A DNA stretch of 64,000 bases from Clostridium_AM tanneri (GCF_033659955.1 NZ_JARUJP010000018.1:6847-70846), one strand, 5' to 3'; counted from the first letter of the stretch, positions 52,740-62,345 are shown. Numbers and translations are program-made. The notes: a model not told the origin generated them from the letters alone.

Positions 52740-53846
52740 TTATTTATTGTAATTCTTTTTATAAAATTTTTTACTAACTACCACAGCTTCACTAAGCTTA
52801 TTTCTGACCTTTATAAAGATTGTGGTTCCTAAATTAGAATAATCATAATCGATTAAAGCAAGTCCTATATTCTTTTTCAACGATGGTGACAGATAACCGG
52901 TAGTAACTTGACCTATTTTCTTATCACCGACGAAAACTTCATAGCCATGTCTAGGAATACCTCTATCCTTCATTTCAAAGCCAACTATTTTTCTCTTTAA
53001 ACCTTCTTCTTTTTGTTTCACAAGGGCATCTTTCCCTATAAAGTTTTCCTTATCCAGCCTAACGAAGAAATCTAATCCTGCTTCCAGAGGGGTTATTGTA
53101 TCCAATAACTCATTTCCGTATAACGGTAAGTTTACCTCAAATCTTAAGGTATCTCTGCAGCCTAAACCTGCAGGCTTTAATCCATCTTCTTTTCCAGTTT
53201 CCAATATTTTATCCCATAAGGATACTGCCTTTTCTGAGGAGGTATAAATTTCAAAACCATCTTCCCCAGTATAGCCTGTTCTAGAAACTAAACATTTTAT
53301 CCCTTCAATTGAAACATTCCTCTTACAGAAAAAGAATTTGATCTCCTGTAAACTTGTATCTACAAGCTTTTGAAGTATTTCTTCAGCCTTTGGACCCTGA
53401 ATTGCAAGCTGAACCACTGAAGGAGATATATTATTAAGTTCTACATTAAATTTGCCTTTGTTCTCAACCATCCACTGAAAGTCCTTTTCAATATTTCCTG
53501 CATTTATTACTAAGAAAAAATGTTTTTCATTAAACCTGTACACTAATATATCATCTACAATTCCTCCGTCAGGATAACAAACAGGTGTATATAAAACTTG
53601 GTTATCTACAAGAGCCTTTACATCATTAGTTACTAAATTTTGCACAAAACTAAATGCATCTTCCCCAATTACTTCTACCTCACCCATATGGGAAACATCG
53701 AATAATCCTGCCTTTGTACGTACTGCTTCATGTTCCTGTATTATTCCCTCATATTGTACAGGCAGTGCCCAGCCTGCAAAGTCTATTATTTTTCCTCCAT
53801 ATTTTTCATAAGAATCAATTAATGGAGTTTTTTTCAATTGTTCCAT
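52740..53846 (-). CDS. gcvT: Glycine cleavage system T protein (aminomethyltransferase)
   Basis: A 368-aa aminomethyltransferase that transfers the C1 unit to tetrahydrofolate. The start MEQLKKTPLIDSYEKYGGK and KIIDFAGWALPVQYEGI are typical, as are GLFDVSHMGEVEV and LSRTGYTGEDGFEIY-like VSRTGYTGEDGFEIY; the CRDTLRFEVNLPLYGNEL region binds folate. It is the first gene of the operon, directly after a riboswitch-controlled terminator. Lipoamide dehydrogenase is not present here. Confidence 0.97.
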   Translation of the reverse strand: MEQLKKTPLIDSYEKYGGKIIDFAGWALPVQYEGIIQEHEAVRTKAGLFDVSHMGEVEVIGEDAFSFVQNLVTNDVKALVDNQVLYTPVCYPDGGIVDDILVYRFNEKHFFLVINAGNIEKDFQWMVENKGKFNVELNNISPSVVQLAIQGPKAEEILQKLVDTSLQEIKFFFCKRNVSIEGIKCLVSRTGYTGEDGFEIYTSSEKAVSLWDKILETGKEDGLKPAGLGCRDTLRFEVNLPLYGNELLDTITPLEAGLDFFVRLDKENFIGKDALVKQKEEGLKRKIVGFEMKDRGIPRHGYEVFVGDKKIGQVTTGYLSPSLKKNIGLALIDYDYSNLGTTIFIKVRNKLSEAVVVSKKFYKKNYNK

Positions 53847-53881
53847 ATTTTTAATGCCCCCCTAATATTTTTTTCCATGAC

Positions 53882-53929
53882 AAAAAGAGGATATGAATGT
53901 TAAAGCTTAATTTAACCCACATATCCTCT
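53882..53929 (-). terminator. Riboswitch-controlled terminator before gcvT
   Basis: On the minus strand, AGAGGATATG and CATATCCTCT form a 10-bp stem followed by TTTTTG, right after the second glycine aptamer and 36 nt before gcvT. Its 5' arm can compete with the end of the aptamer, so it fits an on-switch in which glycine prevents termination. Confidence 0.85.
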
Positions 53930-54116
53930 GTAACTTTACCTGAGAGTCTCGACACAAACTATGTCTTGCACCATCGGTTCTGTATTCAAACAGCCTTTCC
54001 AGAGTTTCGTCCTACAGCGCTAATTTTACCTGAGAGTTTCTAATATAGCCGTGGAACTATACTATTGCTCCTTCGGTTAACAAATGTTATCTCACGCTAT
54101 AGTCATCCGAAGTTTT
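53930..54116 (-). promoter_or_regulatory. Tandem glycine riboswitch upstream of gcvT
   Basis: Two aptamers occur in a row on the minus strand. The first has GCGTGAGATAAC..CCGAAGGAGC and AAACTCTCAGGTAAAA, and the second has GGACGAAACTCTGGA..CCGATGGTGC and GAGACTCTCAGGTAAAG. All are classic gcvT-element motifs. It should activate the gcv operon when glycine is abundant. Confidence 0.95.
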
Positions 54117-54130
54117 TTTATTATACCTTT

Positions 54131-54159
54131 ATTATACTTACCAATTTTTTCATTTTCAA
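54131..54159 (-). promoter_or_regulatory. gcv operon promoter
   Basis: On the minus strand, TTGAAA and TATAAT are 17 bp apart, with start expected near 54124, a few bases before the riboswitch. Confidence 0.8.
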
Positions 54160-54261
54160 GAATAGTTAGAATATTAACACCCTTTATTACATTTTAAAAT
54201 TTTCACCATGTATAATATAATAATCCAAAATGAATGTGCTGAGATTTTTTATACTAAATAA

Positions 54262-54984
54262 TTAATTTTTATATATCATATCCATATTTTGTTTATGTAC
54301 AGTCCTTGTATATTCTGATTCAAAGTCTACTTTTTTCCCTTCCATTAGATCTTTTAAATAGCTAATGGTACTAAATATATCTTCTTCTGATAAATTTGAA
54401 GTATGACTGGCTACAATTTTTTTAGCATTGTACTTTAAATAGTTTTCTAAAGTTTTAACATATGTAGAAACGTCCTCACTTTCTACATATACTATAGGTC
54501 TTTCTAAGTTATCTCCTACATATAGTACTTTCTCTTCCCGGTCAAATATGGAGATACTATCTACTGTGTGACCAGGGCTGTAGAATAATTCTATACCATC
54601 TTCTTCAAAGATAATTTTTTCTTCAAAGGTTATATTGGGCAAGAGCTTTTCTACTTTTCCATCAATATACTTAGTATTTTTATTTATTTGTTCTTCCCAT
54701 AACTCATCTGATAGCTTTCTACAAAGCCTATGACCAATTATATTACTTCCTTTAAAGCTACAATTTCCCCATATATGATCCCAATGGAAGTGAGTATTAA
54801 TTACTACTGTTTCTTTTTTACTGTTTAATTGATTTATAATTGCTTCCATACTGCCTGGACCGCAGAAGGTATCTATAAGATAGTTTTTTGATTTCTTTTC
54901 TATTAAAAAAACACTGGTTAAGTAGTTTTCGATACTATCGAAGGTAAACATAGTAGTACTTTTACTTATTCTTTCTATTTTCAT
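54262..54984 (-). CDS. MBL-fold metallo-hydrolase
   Basis: A 240-aa metallo-beta-lactamase-fold protein. The metal motif HxHxDH is visible in NTHFHWDHIWGN, followed by YSPGHTVDSISIF and VASHTSN. The first 45 residues form the usual sandwich start (DSIENYLTSVFLIEKKSKNY). The substrate cannot be inferred, since the family includes thiolesterases and glyoxalase II-type enzymes. AAAGGATAG precedes the start. Confidence 0.9.
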   Translation of the reverse strand: MKIERISKSTTMFTFDSIENYLTSVFLIEKKSKNYLIDTFCGPGSMEAIINQLNSKKETVVINTHFHWDHIWGNCSFKGSNIIGHRLCRKLSDELWEEQINKNTKYIDGKVEKLLPNITFEEKIIFEEDGIELFYSPGHTVDSISIFDREEKVLYVGDNLERPIVYVESEDVSTYVKTLENYLKYNAKKIVASHTSNLSEEDIFSTISYLKDLMEGKKVDFESEYTRTVHKQNMDMIYKN

Positions 54985-55173
54985 AACTCTATCCTTTCAT
55001 CTTTAACTTCAGCATATATTTTTTAAAATTGTCAAACAATCTCAGTTTATATATTAACATAAACAATAACTTATTTTAACCTATTTCCATTTCCCTCATA
55101 TTTACTATAATTTGTTTACCTTTTTCCTATTTTTGAATACTATAGTATATAGCAATAATAATAGGAGATTTTC

Positions 55174-55905
55174 ATGTTTACCAGAATACCTAAAGAGCTT
55201 CAAACGGACAAAGTATATGTACTACAAACTAAATACGCAGACGTAGATGGTGACGGAGTTCTTGAAACACTCACCCTCACCGGTAAAAAACCTTATGGAG
55301 AAAACGGTTTTATTGAAGACATAACTCTTACTATAAAAAATAAAAAAGCGGCTGCGGATATAGTAGTAAAACCAGAGAATAATGATGGTTATTCTCCAAC
55401 CTTATTCATCGGAAAATTTACAGAGGACAAAGTTCCTCAAGTGCTTTTGTCTATCGCATCAGGAGGCAGCGGTGGATACTACTTTAATTATCTTTACTCC
55501 TTTAAGGACAATATCACCAAGTCTCTTTTCGATGTTGACAAATTCAATGAAATGAGCACCTATAATGCTGTTTATCAGGATTACTATAAAGTTAAAATCA
55601 CTTCAGAGGACGGAAAGCTAAAGGGTTTAATAGATCTTACTGCTATAAGAGATAATGATTATTTATCTAACCTTTATAATCCAAATGGAACTTTGAAAAA
55701 ACCGGAAGTTGGCGGAGTATTAAGCCTTGGTGCCCTATCCCCTTTAAGCTTAAATGGAGCTGATGTATTTTACCTTCTTACAAATCAAAGAATAATAGGT
55801 TTGTACAATTCAGACACCTTAGGGGCTATAGAATCTATACTTCAAGTTACTGACAATGGCTTTAATATTATTGTAACTAGGCTTGTAGTGCTGCTAAATG
55901 AATAA
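55174..55905 (+). CDS. Hypothetical protein with calcium-binding-like DxDxDG motif
   Basis: A 243-aa protein without signal peptide. It opens with VYVLQTKYADVDGDGVLETLTLTG; the DVDGDGVLE loop resembles a VCBS or EF-hand-like calcium site. Beta-rich blocks follow (VLLSIASGGSGGYYFNYLYS). I know similar bacillar and clostridial proteins only as hypothetical. AGGAGATT precedes the start. It is a single gene. Confidence 0.65.
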   Translation: MFTRIPKELQTDKVYVLQTKYADVDGDGVLETLTLTGKKPYGENGFIEDITLTIKNKKAAADIVVKPENNDGYSPTLFIGKFTEDKVPQVLLSIASGGSGGYYFNYLYSFKDNITKSLFDVDKFNEMSTYNAVYQDYYKVKITSEDGKLKGLIDLTAIRDNDYLSNLYNPNGTLKKPEVGGVLSLGALSPLSLNGADVFYLLTNQRIIGLYNSDTLGAIESILQVTDNGFNIIVTRLVVLLNE

Positions 55906-55953
55906 CTTAAAAGAGATATGGCAAAACTGCCATACCTCTTTTAGTTTGTTTAT

Positions 55954-56139
55954 TTATTTACCGGACTTCTTATTTTTTATATTTTTGATATTTGTATATG
56001 TGCTAAAAATTACAGCTGTTGCTGCAACACTATTTATTATTATTCCAAAAGTACTTATTTTACTGCCTAAGGTTACAAATCCATACACTATAAACCCCAT
56101 AACTAAAATGTTTATTAATATTGAAGATATATCTTTCAT
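55954..56139 (-). CDS. Small two-helix membrane protein
   Basis: A 61-aa protein, mostly hydrophobic: SILINILVMGFIVYGFVTLG, then a second helix (FGIIINSVAATAVIFSTY) and a lysine-rich tail. TAGGAGAAA precedes the ATG at good spacing, which supports expression. No family recognised. Confidence 0.5.
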   Translation of the reverse strand: MKDISSILINILVMGFIVYGFVTLGSKISTFGIIINSVAATAVIFSTYTNIKNIKNKKSGK

Positions 56140-56283
56140 AAACTTTTCTCCTATCGTTAAATTTATCTCTTCAGTAGTTTAACTTACATTACTTATCTGT
56201 ACTTATCATTTTTAATTATAACTCATATTCTGTGTATAAGCCAGTGGTAAAAGTAATTAGGATAAATTCCCCTTAAGAGCAGA

Positions 56284-56317
56284 TAACCTAATAAAACAAC
56301 GCTGCTTTATTAGGTTA
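56284..56317. terminator. Terminator of the APC permease
   Basis: TAACCTAATAAA and TTTATTAGGTTA form a perfect 12-bp stem with a short loop, 12 nt past the minus-strand stop codon. Confidence 0.7.
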
Positions 56318-56328
56318 CGGCCTATGAG

Positions 56329-57600
56329 TTATATGGTATTCTCTTGTGTAAGAACCTTTTTCCTGCTTATTAACTTACCAGCTATAACAGCAACGCTTAT
56401 TATCAATGGATATAATATTGCCCATCCTGCAAAAACAAAGATAACAACTGTTGCTATTAGTGAGATAAGGCTTATTGTAAACTTTATTTTGTTATCCTTA
56501 AGCAGCACTATTCCTGCTGCACAACCACCTAGATAGGTTAGTATGAATGTGGCATTAGGAAGTTGAATTAAACTTGTAAGAGATACTATTTTTAGAGAGT
56601 ATAGTGTAACTACTAAAATAAAGGATAGCCCTAAGAAAATAAGTCCTCCTAGCGGCGTATTATATTTTTTTGAGACATATCCAAAAAACTTAGGTGCTTC
56701 TCCATTTTTCGATAGAGAAAATGCTAATCTCGATGCTGCTCCAACATAGGCAATAACTGTAGCAGTACATATAAGCAGACTGATAGTACCTATTACTACT
56801 TTTCCAGCTGGCCCAAATATTCTACCTATTATAGTAACTAAAGCTGCTTGTGACCCTGCTCCATAGCTATTAGTTCCAACGGTAGCTAAAGCAGTCATAA
56901 AGTAGAGAATACCTACAATAATCGCAGAAATTATTGTAGCTCTTATAACATCCTTTTCTGGATTGACAAACTCCTCGGACAAATGGGACACCGCTTCCCA
57001 TCCAATAAAACACCAGAAGAGAATTGAAGATGCTTTTCCTACACTGGCTATTCCCTTTGGCATAAAGGGAGAAAAGTTTTTTAGTTCTATATTTGGTATT
57101 GATCCAATTACTGCTAGTACTAGTACTAATATAATACTTATTACAACAGCTACCTGTATACTTCCTGCAATATCCATACCAATAAAGTTTATGATTAATG
57201 CCAGCATAAGCATTGCTACAGCAATAATAATAGTCCACCTTTGTCCTAATCCAAAAGCTGAACTGAAATATCCCGCTCCAGTTATAGAGGCTACAGGTGC
57301 TCCTATTGGAACAGACATAAGGAAAAACCATCCTATAACTGCCCCCATTCTGTCTCCGAAGGCTTTAGTTACAAAGTGAGATACCCCTCCTGCACTAGGA
57401 TATTTTTGAGATAAGAACCCCATGGAAAGTGCCAACGGAAGCACTAAAATCATCATTCCTGCCCAGGCCATCAGAGAAGCAGGTCCTGCAATTTCTGCCG
57501 CAAGTCCAGGGATTATCAATATACCTGACCCTAATACTGCTCCAATATACAGTGCTACTGCCTGTGGCAGTTTAATTGTTGCCTTAAAATTACTACTCAT
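56329..57600 (-). CDS. APC family amino-acid permease
   Basis: A 423-aa amino acid/polyamine/organocation transporter with about 12 helices. The N-terminal signature GAVLGSGILIIPGLAAEIAG (helix 1) and GGVSHFVTKAFGDRMGAVIGW are typical. Helix 6 contains LFWCFIGWEAVSHLSEEF. The substrate is unknown. It is divergent from a MocR-type regulator with a 186-nt shared region, so that regulator likely controls it, perhaps in response to an amino-acid- or PLP-linked signal. Confidence 0.9.
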   Translation of the reverse strand: MSSNFKATIKLPQAVALYIGAVLGSGILIIPGLAAEIAGPASLMAWAGMMILVLPLALSMGFLSQKYPSAGGVSHFVTKAFGDRMGAVIGWFFLMSVPIGAPVASITGAGYFSSAFGLGQRWTIIIAVAMLMLALIINFIGMDIAGSIQVAVVISIILVLVLAVIGSIPNIELKNFSPFMPKGIASVGKASSILFWCFIGWEAVSHLSEEFVNPEKDVIRATIISAIIVGILYFMTALATVGTNSYGAGSQAALVTIIGRIFGPAGKVVIGTISLLICTATVIAYVGAASRLAFSLSKNGEAPKFFGYVSKKYNTPLGGLIFLGLSFILVVTLYSLKIVSLTSLIQLPNATFILTYLGGCAAGIVLLKDNKIKFTISLISLIATVVIFVFAGWAILYPLIISVAVIAGKLISRKKVLTQENTI

Positions 57601-57786
57601 ATTAAAACCTCTCTTTTCAATTATTAAATTACTTTATATTCTATTTAGCCTTTGATATAATTAATTATATTCATAAACTGTTATTATTCAAAGTGACAAA
57701 TCTATTAATATTTAAGGGGTCAGTTTGTAGTAAAAAGTACCTTATCTATGATTCACCAAGTTAAAATTATGTTTTTGGAGGTAGTA

Positions 57787-59190
57787 ATGTTAGAATTAAA
57801 CCCAATATTGAAAAAAGATTCGGACTTACCTATGTATTGTCAACTATATAGATATATAAGAGAAGAAATAAAATCCGGCAAAATATCTGTAGGTACCCGT
57901 CTTCCCTCTATCCGACAGTTATCACAAAACTTAATGATAAGTAAAAATACTATTGAAAGCGCTTATCAGCAATTGGTAGACGAAGGATATATTGAAAGCA
58001 GACCTCGCAGTGGTTTGTATGTATCTGAACTAGAAAAAGACTTCAGTTGCGAAAAAACTTCTCCTCAAATAAAGAAAGAATTTCAGCTTCAGCTTAAGTA
58101 TGATTATGATTTTGACCCTAATTCTGTAGATTTAGATAATTTCCCCTTTTCTGTGTGGAAAAAACTTACTACAGAATGTTTAACCCCTGAGAAAGGATAT
58201 CTATTTAAGTATGACGATACTAGAGGGGAAGTAAAGCTTAGGAAAGAAATTTCTGCTTATCTTCGACATAGCAGAGCTGTTTACTGCGAAGAAGAACAAG
58301 TAGTTATTGGTTCTACCGCTCAGCATCTTGTAAGCATAATCTGCCAGTTAGCAGGTCTAAGAAAATTTAAAATTGCCATAGAAGACCCTGGTTGTATAGA
58401 AATGAAATCAATCTTTAGGAATTTAGGATTCGAAGTAGTAGGAATTCCTATAGAAAAGGACGGTATAAATATAGAAATGCTAAAGTCCAGTGGTGCTAAA
58501 ATAGTATATATTACCCCGTCAAAGCAATTTCCCTGGGGAATTATTATGCCTATAGGAAAAAGATTAAAGCTGCTTAAATGGGCTGAAGAGGAGAATGGCT
58601 TAATAATTGAAGGAGATTATGATGGTGAATATAGGTATCATGGAAAACCTATTCCCGCTTTGCAGGGTTTATCAAACTCTGATAATGTAATTTACCTCAG
58701 CACTTTTTCAAAATATCTTCTTCCATCTATATGTATAAGCTATATGGTTCTTCCAGAAAGGCTTTTAAAACTTTACAATCAAGACTACTATTTTTATGAG
58801 CAATCTGTTCCGAGACTTAACCAGCAAATACTTCAACAGTTTATAGAGAGAGGCCATTGGGAAAGTCATATAAGAAAAATGAGAAATATCTACAGTAAAA
58901 AACATGGCATACTTATGAATGCAATAAATCAGTATATGGATGACAGAGTAATAGTTGTTGGAAGGGATGCTGGACTGCATCTTCTTATTGAAGTTAAGAA
59001 TGGAATGAAGGAGCAGGAGCTAGTTGACTCTGCCGCTGATCTAGGGGTTAAGGTATATCCTTATTCAACTTACCTATATAATAAAAGCAGCTGCGTACAT
59101 CCTAGAATAATTATTGGCTTTGGAGGCTTGAAGGGCGACGCTATTACTGAAGGCATAAAACTCCTCAGCGAAGCATGGCTAGATATATAA
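57787..59190 (+). CDS. MocR-type GntR/aminotransferase fusion regulator (PdxR-like)
   Basis: A 467-aa fusion. Residues about 1-75 are a GntR winged helix (LYRYIREEIKSGKISVGTRL, then PSIRQLSQNLMISKNTIESA), and the rest is a fold-type-I aminotransferase domain with the PLP lysine in YLSTFSKYLLPS and DYDGEYRYHG near it. Members sense PLP or amino acids. The start is set at the ATG after TTGGAGG; upstream in-frame ATGs lack a site. Divergence from the APC permease suggests it regulates that gene. Confidence 0.92.
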   Translation: MLELNPILKKDSDLPMYCQLYRYIREEIKSGKISVGTRLPSIRQLSQNLMISKNTIESAYQQLVDEGYIESRPRSGLYVSELEKDFSCEKTSPQIKKEFQLQLKYDYDFDPNSVDLDNFPFSVWKKLTTECLTPEKGYLFKYDDTRGEVKLRKEISAYLRHSRAVYCEEEQVVIGSTAQHLVSIICQLAGLRKFKIAIEDPGCIEMKSIFRNLGFEVVGIPIEKDGINIEMLKSSGAKIVYITPSKQFPWGIIMPIGKRLKLLKWAEEENGLIIEGDYDGEYRYHGKPIPALQGLSNSDNVIYLSTFSKYLLPSICISYMVLPERLLKLYNQDYYFYEQSVPRLNQQILQQFIERGHWESHIRKMRNIYSKKHGILMNAINQYMDDRVIVVGRDAGLHLLIEVKNGMKEQELVDSAADLGVKVYPYSTYLYNKSSCVHPRIIIGFGGLKGDAITEGIKLLSEAWLDI

Positions 59191-59193
59191 TAA

Positions 59194-59233
59194 AAAGGTT
59201 CCAGAAAAGCTAGTTAACCTTCTCTGGAACCAA
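59194..59233. terminator. Bidirectional terminator
   Basis: GGTTCCAGA and TCTGGAACC form a 9-bp stem. On the minus strand CCTTTTTATTA follows, so it ends the metallophosphoesterase gene; it also sits past the MocR gene. Confidence 0.85.
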
Positions 59234-59243
59234 TAATGCTTAA

Positions 59244-60197
59244 TTATTTTGGACTTAAATCTATTTCTTTTGTAAACACCCAGGATTTTTTTGAAAAGTC
59301 TCTGCCTTTTATAACTGTTTTGTTTCCCTTCACCTCTACATACAACCCTTGACTTTCACCATAAAGTCTCTTTATAGTGTACCCTTCTGGCATTATCCCA
59401 TAACTTACTGCTCCTGTATGAACTGTAGTAAAGGGCTGATTTAATTTTACGTTATCTACCTCTAGCAAAACGTGGGTATGAGATGTAAATAAGATAACCT
59501 CAGGATAGGAGGATAAAATTTCCTTAAGCTCTTTTCTCTGCACTACTCCAATCCATCCCTTTATACTTGTAGCTAAATGCTGATGTAAAAATACAAAAAT
59601 AGGTTTTCCTTTTTCATGTTTTTCAGCTAATCTTTCCTTCAACCAATCCAGCTGCTTTTCAGATAAATATGCATTTACAGCTCCCAATTCCTTTGTGTTT
59701 CCTGATTCTGAACCTAGTGATATAAAATGATATCCTTTTATCCATGTATCATGATAAACTGATTTTTCACTGGAGAAATCCGAATACATCCTTATAAAAC
59801 TTTCAACATCTGACGGTGCATTTTTACCTCTAGCATAGTTAAAATAATCATGATTGCCAATATTTTTAATTATAGTTTTAGGAAGTAGTTTACTGTTTTT
59901 GCTTAAGGTACTTTTCACTGCATCATACTGATTCTGTAATCCTTCATCTACATTGTCACCATTTAATACCATGGCATCCATATTATTATTTATGCTATAT
60001 AAATCATTTATGGAACTTCTTAGCTTCCCTACATTACCATGTATATCTCCCAAAACAGAAAAAGCAAGAATGTCTTCTTCAACTTTACTTTTAACATTAT
60101 TGGAATTAGTAGTTTCTAATGATATTTCTCTTATATAAAATCCTAGTAGAATAGTTATAGTTATTACTATTACTGCTGTTACTTTAATTCTTTTCAT
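59244..60197 (-). CDS. Membrane-anchored or secreted metallophosphoesterase
   Basis: A 317-aa calcineurin-like phosphoesterase. An N-terminal signal anchor (VTAVIVITITILLGFYI) is followed by the metal motifs SVLGDIHGNVG (DxH), LNGDNVDEG (GDNxD), IKNIGNHDYF (GNHD), FVFLHQHLA and FTSHTHVLL (GHxH variant SHTH). The last motif departs from GHTH. It acts outside the membrane, on an unknown substrate. GGGGAA precedes the start. Confidence 0.88.
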   Translation of the reverse strand: MKRIKVTAVIVITITILLGFYIREISLETTNSNNVKSKVEEDILAFSVLGDIHGNVGKLRSSINDLYSINNNMDAMVLNGDNVDEGLQNQYDAVKSTLSKNSKLLPKTIIKNIGNHDYFNYARGKNAPSDVESFIRMYSDFSSEKSVYHDTWIKGYHFISLGSESGNTKELGAVNAYLSEKQLDWLKERLAEKHEKGKPIFVFLHQHLATSIKGWIGVVQRKELKEILSSYPEVILFTSHTHVLLEVDNVKLNQPFTTVHTGAVSYGIMPEGYTIKRLYGESQGLYVEVKGNKTVIKGRDFSKKSWVFTKEIDLSPK

Positions 60198-60568
60198 ACT
60201 ATTCCCCGCATTAGTTATAATTTTTTGTTTTTCCCTTGTATAGCTCTATAAACTTTCAAGCCATTACTTCTTTCTAAGACAAAGTCAAAGTAGTACATTC
60301 ATTTTATCATATGGCCTATTAAAATTCTATAAGTAAAATAGCCAATAAATTGTTCATTTTTCTCTCTGCTAAGGATAAAAAATATATACATTTAAACAAC
60401 ATAACTAGCTAAAACTTTCCTTTTATGACACTTTTTCAAAACTAATATTATAGTATATAAAATGACACTTTGTTAATAATAATATAAAATCAATAGTAAA
60501 CAGTCAATAAAAGAATGTAATGCTAAAAATATTTTTAATGTTTTTATAAAAAAAGTAATAAATTAATA
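60198..60568. other. AT-rich intergenic region
   Basis: Between the metallophosphoesterase and the asnA promoter. I see no ORF, repeat or RNA motif. It contains repeated AT tracts only. Confidence 0.4.
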
Positions 60569-60597
60569 TTGACATATTATTAAAATAGAATTATAAT
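60569..60597 (+). promoter_or_regulatory. asnA promoter
   Basis: TTGACA and TATAAT are exact consensus hexamers separated by 17 bp, about 45 nt before the T-box leader. Confidence 0.9.
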
Positions 60598-60645
60598 TTA
60601 TTCAACAGATCAACAATAAAAAAATTCAAACAACTTAAATACTAT

Positions 60646-60905
60646 GAAGAGAAGAGTAGTTGTAGGAATATTTATAGAGAGTCGGGGACGGTGGAAGCCT
60701 GATATAATACCTATATATGAAGAACATCTCGGAGTTTCTAACCGAAATCCTTTGAAAGTAGGCTTAGACGGAGCCAGACCGTTAAATCCTGGACAGTATC
60801 GAATTTTATTCCGTACTGATTAAAGTGAGCTAATTAGCTAATTTGGGTGGTACCGCGGAAGTTTGCCTTTCGTCCCTTTTATGGGATGGAAAGGCTTTTT
60901 TATTT
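60646..60905 (+). promoter_or_regulatory. T-box leader with Asn specifier
   Basis: The conserved T-box TGGGTGGTACCGCGG lies at 60843-60857, and a terminator stem (GCCTTTC/GAAAGGC, then TTTTTT) follows. In Stem I the candidate specifier is AAC at 60723-60725, a codon for Asn, in the context GAAGAACATC. Uncharged tRNA-Asn would bind it, form the antiterminator and turn on asnA. Confidence 0.93.
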
Positions 60906-60950
60906 TTAAAAATATAGTAATTTAGTATTAATTTATAGGAGGAATTGATT

Positions 60951-61973
60951 ATGGAAACGCTACACTGTTCATTAATTAAACCAGAAGGATACAAACCTGT
61001 ACACAATGTTTTAGAAACAGAAAGAGGAATAAAAAAGCTTAAGGATTTCTTTGAAAGAAGACTTGCTGAAGAACTTAACCTTACAAGGGTTTCAGCACCA
61101 ATATTTGTAAAAAGCACCACCGGTGTTAACGATAACTTAAACGGCGTAGAAAGACCAGTAGCTTTTGATGCAAAAGCTATAGATGATTCAGATATAGAAA
61201 TTGTTCAGTCCCTGGCAAAATGGAAGAGAATTGCACTTAAAAGATACGGCTTTCAATCTAAAGAAGGACTTTATACAGATATGAATGCCATAAGAAGAGA
61301 TGAAGAGCTAGATAACCTCCACTCTATATACGTAGATCAATGGGATTGGGAAAAAGTTATAGATAAAAAAGATAGAACAACTGAAACTTTGAGAAGTACT
61401 GTAGAAGCTATATATAGAGTATTTAAGGATACAGAGCAATTTATACACAAATTATATCCTACAGTAGAGCCCATACTTCCAGAAAAAATTACCTTCATAA
61501 CCTCCCAGGAACTTGAAGATAGATATCCAGAACTTACTGCAAAGGAAAGAGAAGATGCCATAGCAAAAGAGTATGGAGCAGTATTCATTTCACAAATAGG
61601 TAAAACCTTAAAATCCGGTGAAAAACATGATGGCAGATCACCAGACTACGATGATTGGGAGCTAAACGGAGATATACTTTTCTGGTACCCAGTTTTAGAC
61701 AGAGCTGTTGAGCTATCTTCAATGGGTATAAGAGTTGATGAAGATGCCCTTATAAGACAGTTAGAAAGCAGTGGCTGTGAAAAAAGAAGAGAACTTGAAT
61801 ATCATTCAATGCTTATAAACGGAATGCTGCCTTATACAATTGGTGGTGGTATAGGTCAATCAAGAATTTGTATGTTCTTTTTAAAAAAGGCCCATATTGG
61901 TGAAGTTCAAGCTGCTCTATGGCCTCAGGAAATGATAGAAGAATGTGAAAAACAAAATATACTCCTATTATAA
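60951..61973 (+). CDS. asnA: Aspartate-ammonia ligase (asparagine synthetase A)
   Basis: A 340-aa class II-like ligase that makes asparagine from aspartate, ammonia and ATP. The aminoacyl-tRNA-synthetase-like core is intact: APIFVKSTTGVNDNLNGVER, GLYTDMNAIRRDE, SIYVDQWDWEK and the C-terminal GGGIGQSRICMFFLKKAHIG. The start is the ATG after AGGAGG; an upstream in-frame TTG/ATT is unlikely. Its T-box with AAC specifier confirms control by asparagine charging. A terminator follows at 61988. Confidence 0.97.
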   Translation: METLHCSLIKPEGYKPVHNVLETERGIKKLKDFFERRLAEELNLTRVSAPIFVKSTTGVNDNLNGVERPVAFDAKAIDDSDIEIVQSLAKWKRIALKRYGFQSKEGLYTDMNAIRRDEELDNLHSIYVDQWDWEKVIDKKDRTTETLRSTVEAIYRVFKDTEQFIHKLYPTVEPILPEKITFITSQELEDRYPELTAKEREDAIAKEYGAVFISQIGKTLKSGEKHDGRSPDYDDWELNGDILFWYPVLDRAVELSSMGIRVDEDALIRQLESSGCEKRRELEYHSMLINGMLPYTIGGGIGQSRICMFFLKKAHIGEVQAALWPQEMIEECEKQNILLL

Positions 61974-61987
61974 TAATGAGTATAATA

Positions 61988-62034
61988 AAGCCAGAGTTTT
62001 AACTTTTACCAAGTAAAACTCTGGCTTAAACTTT
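61988..62034 (+). terminator. Terminator of asnA
   Basis: AAGCCAGAGTTTT and AAAACTCTGGCTT form a 13-bp stem around a short loop; the downstream T content is modest. Confidence 0.75.
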
Positions 62035-62116
62035 GTAAATACAAATACTTAATTATAACAGCTCATTCCTCTTACTAATAAAACCTTCGTTGTAAACATT
62101 TTGTAAATAAGGTTGA

Positions 62117-62144
62117 TTGCAACAAGCTAATATGTTAGTATAAA
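62117..62144 (+). promoter_or_regulatory. Predicted promoter of the AGCS symporter
   Basis: TTGCAA (62117-62122) and TATAAA (62139-62144) are 16 bp apart, just before the riboswitch. TTGATT/TAGTAT is an alternative pair. Confidence 0.55.
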
Positions 62145-62162
62145 TAACATCAAAACTTCATA

Positions 62163-62345
62163 GTTCGGATGAAGATAGTGGGAGAGAGATGATAGATTAT
62201 CATCCACCGAAGAAGTAAATCTTTCAGGTACTAATATATTAGTGTGGACCGCTATTGGACGAGCCTCTGGAGAGACTCTTATGAGCACCGAAGGAGCAAA
62301 TTGCATTTTGCAATGAAACTCTCAGGTAAAAGGACAGAGGACGGG
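62163..62345 (+). promoter_or_regulatory. Tandem glycine riboswitch upstream of the AGCS symporter
   Basis: The first aptamer has GTGGGAGAGAG..CACCGAAGAAG and CTTTCAGGTACT, and the second has GGACGAGCCTCTGGAGAG..GCACCGAAGGAGC and AAACTCTCAGGTAAAAGG. Motifs and order match the gcvT element seen at 54 kb. It controls a sodium:glycine/alanine-type symporter. Confidence 0.95.
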
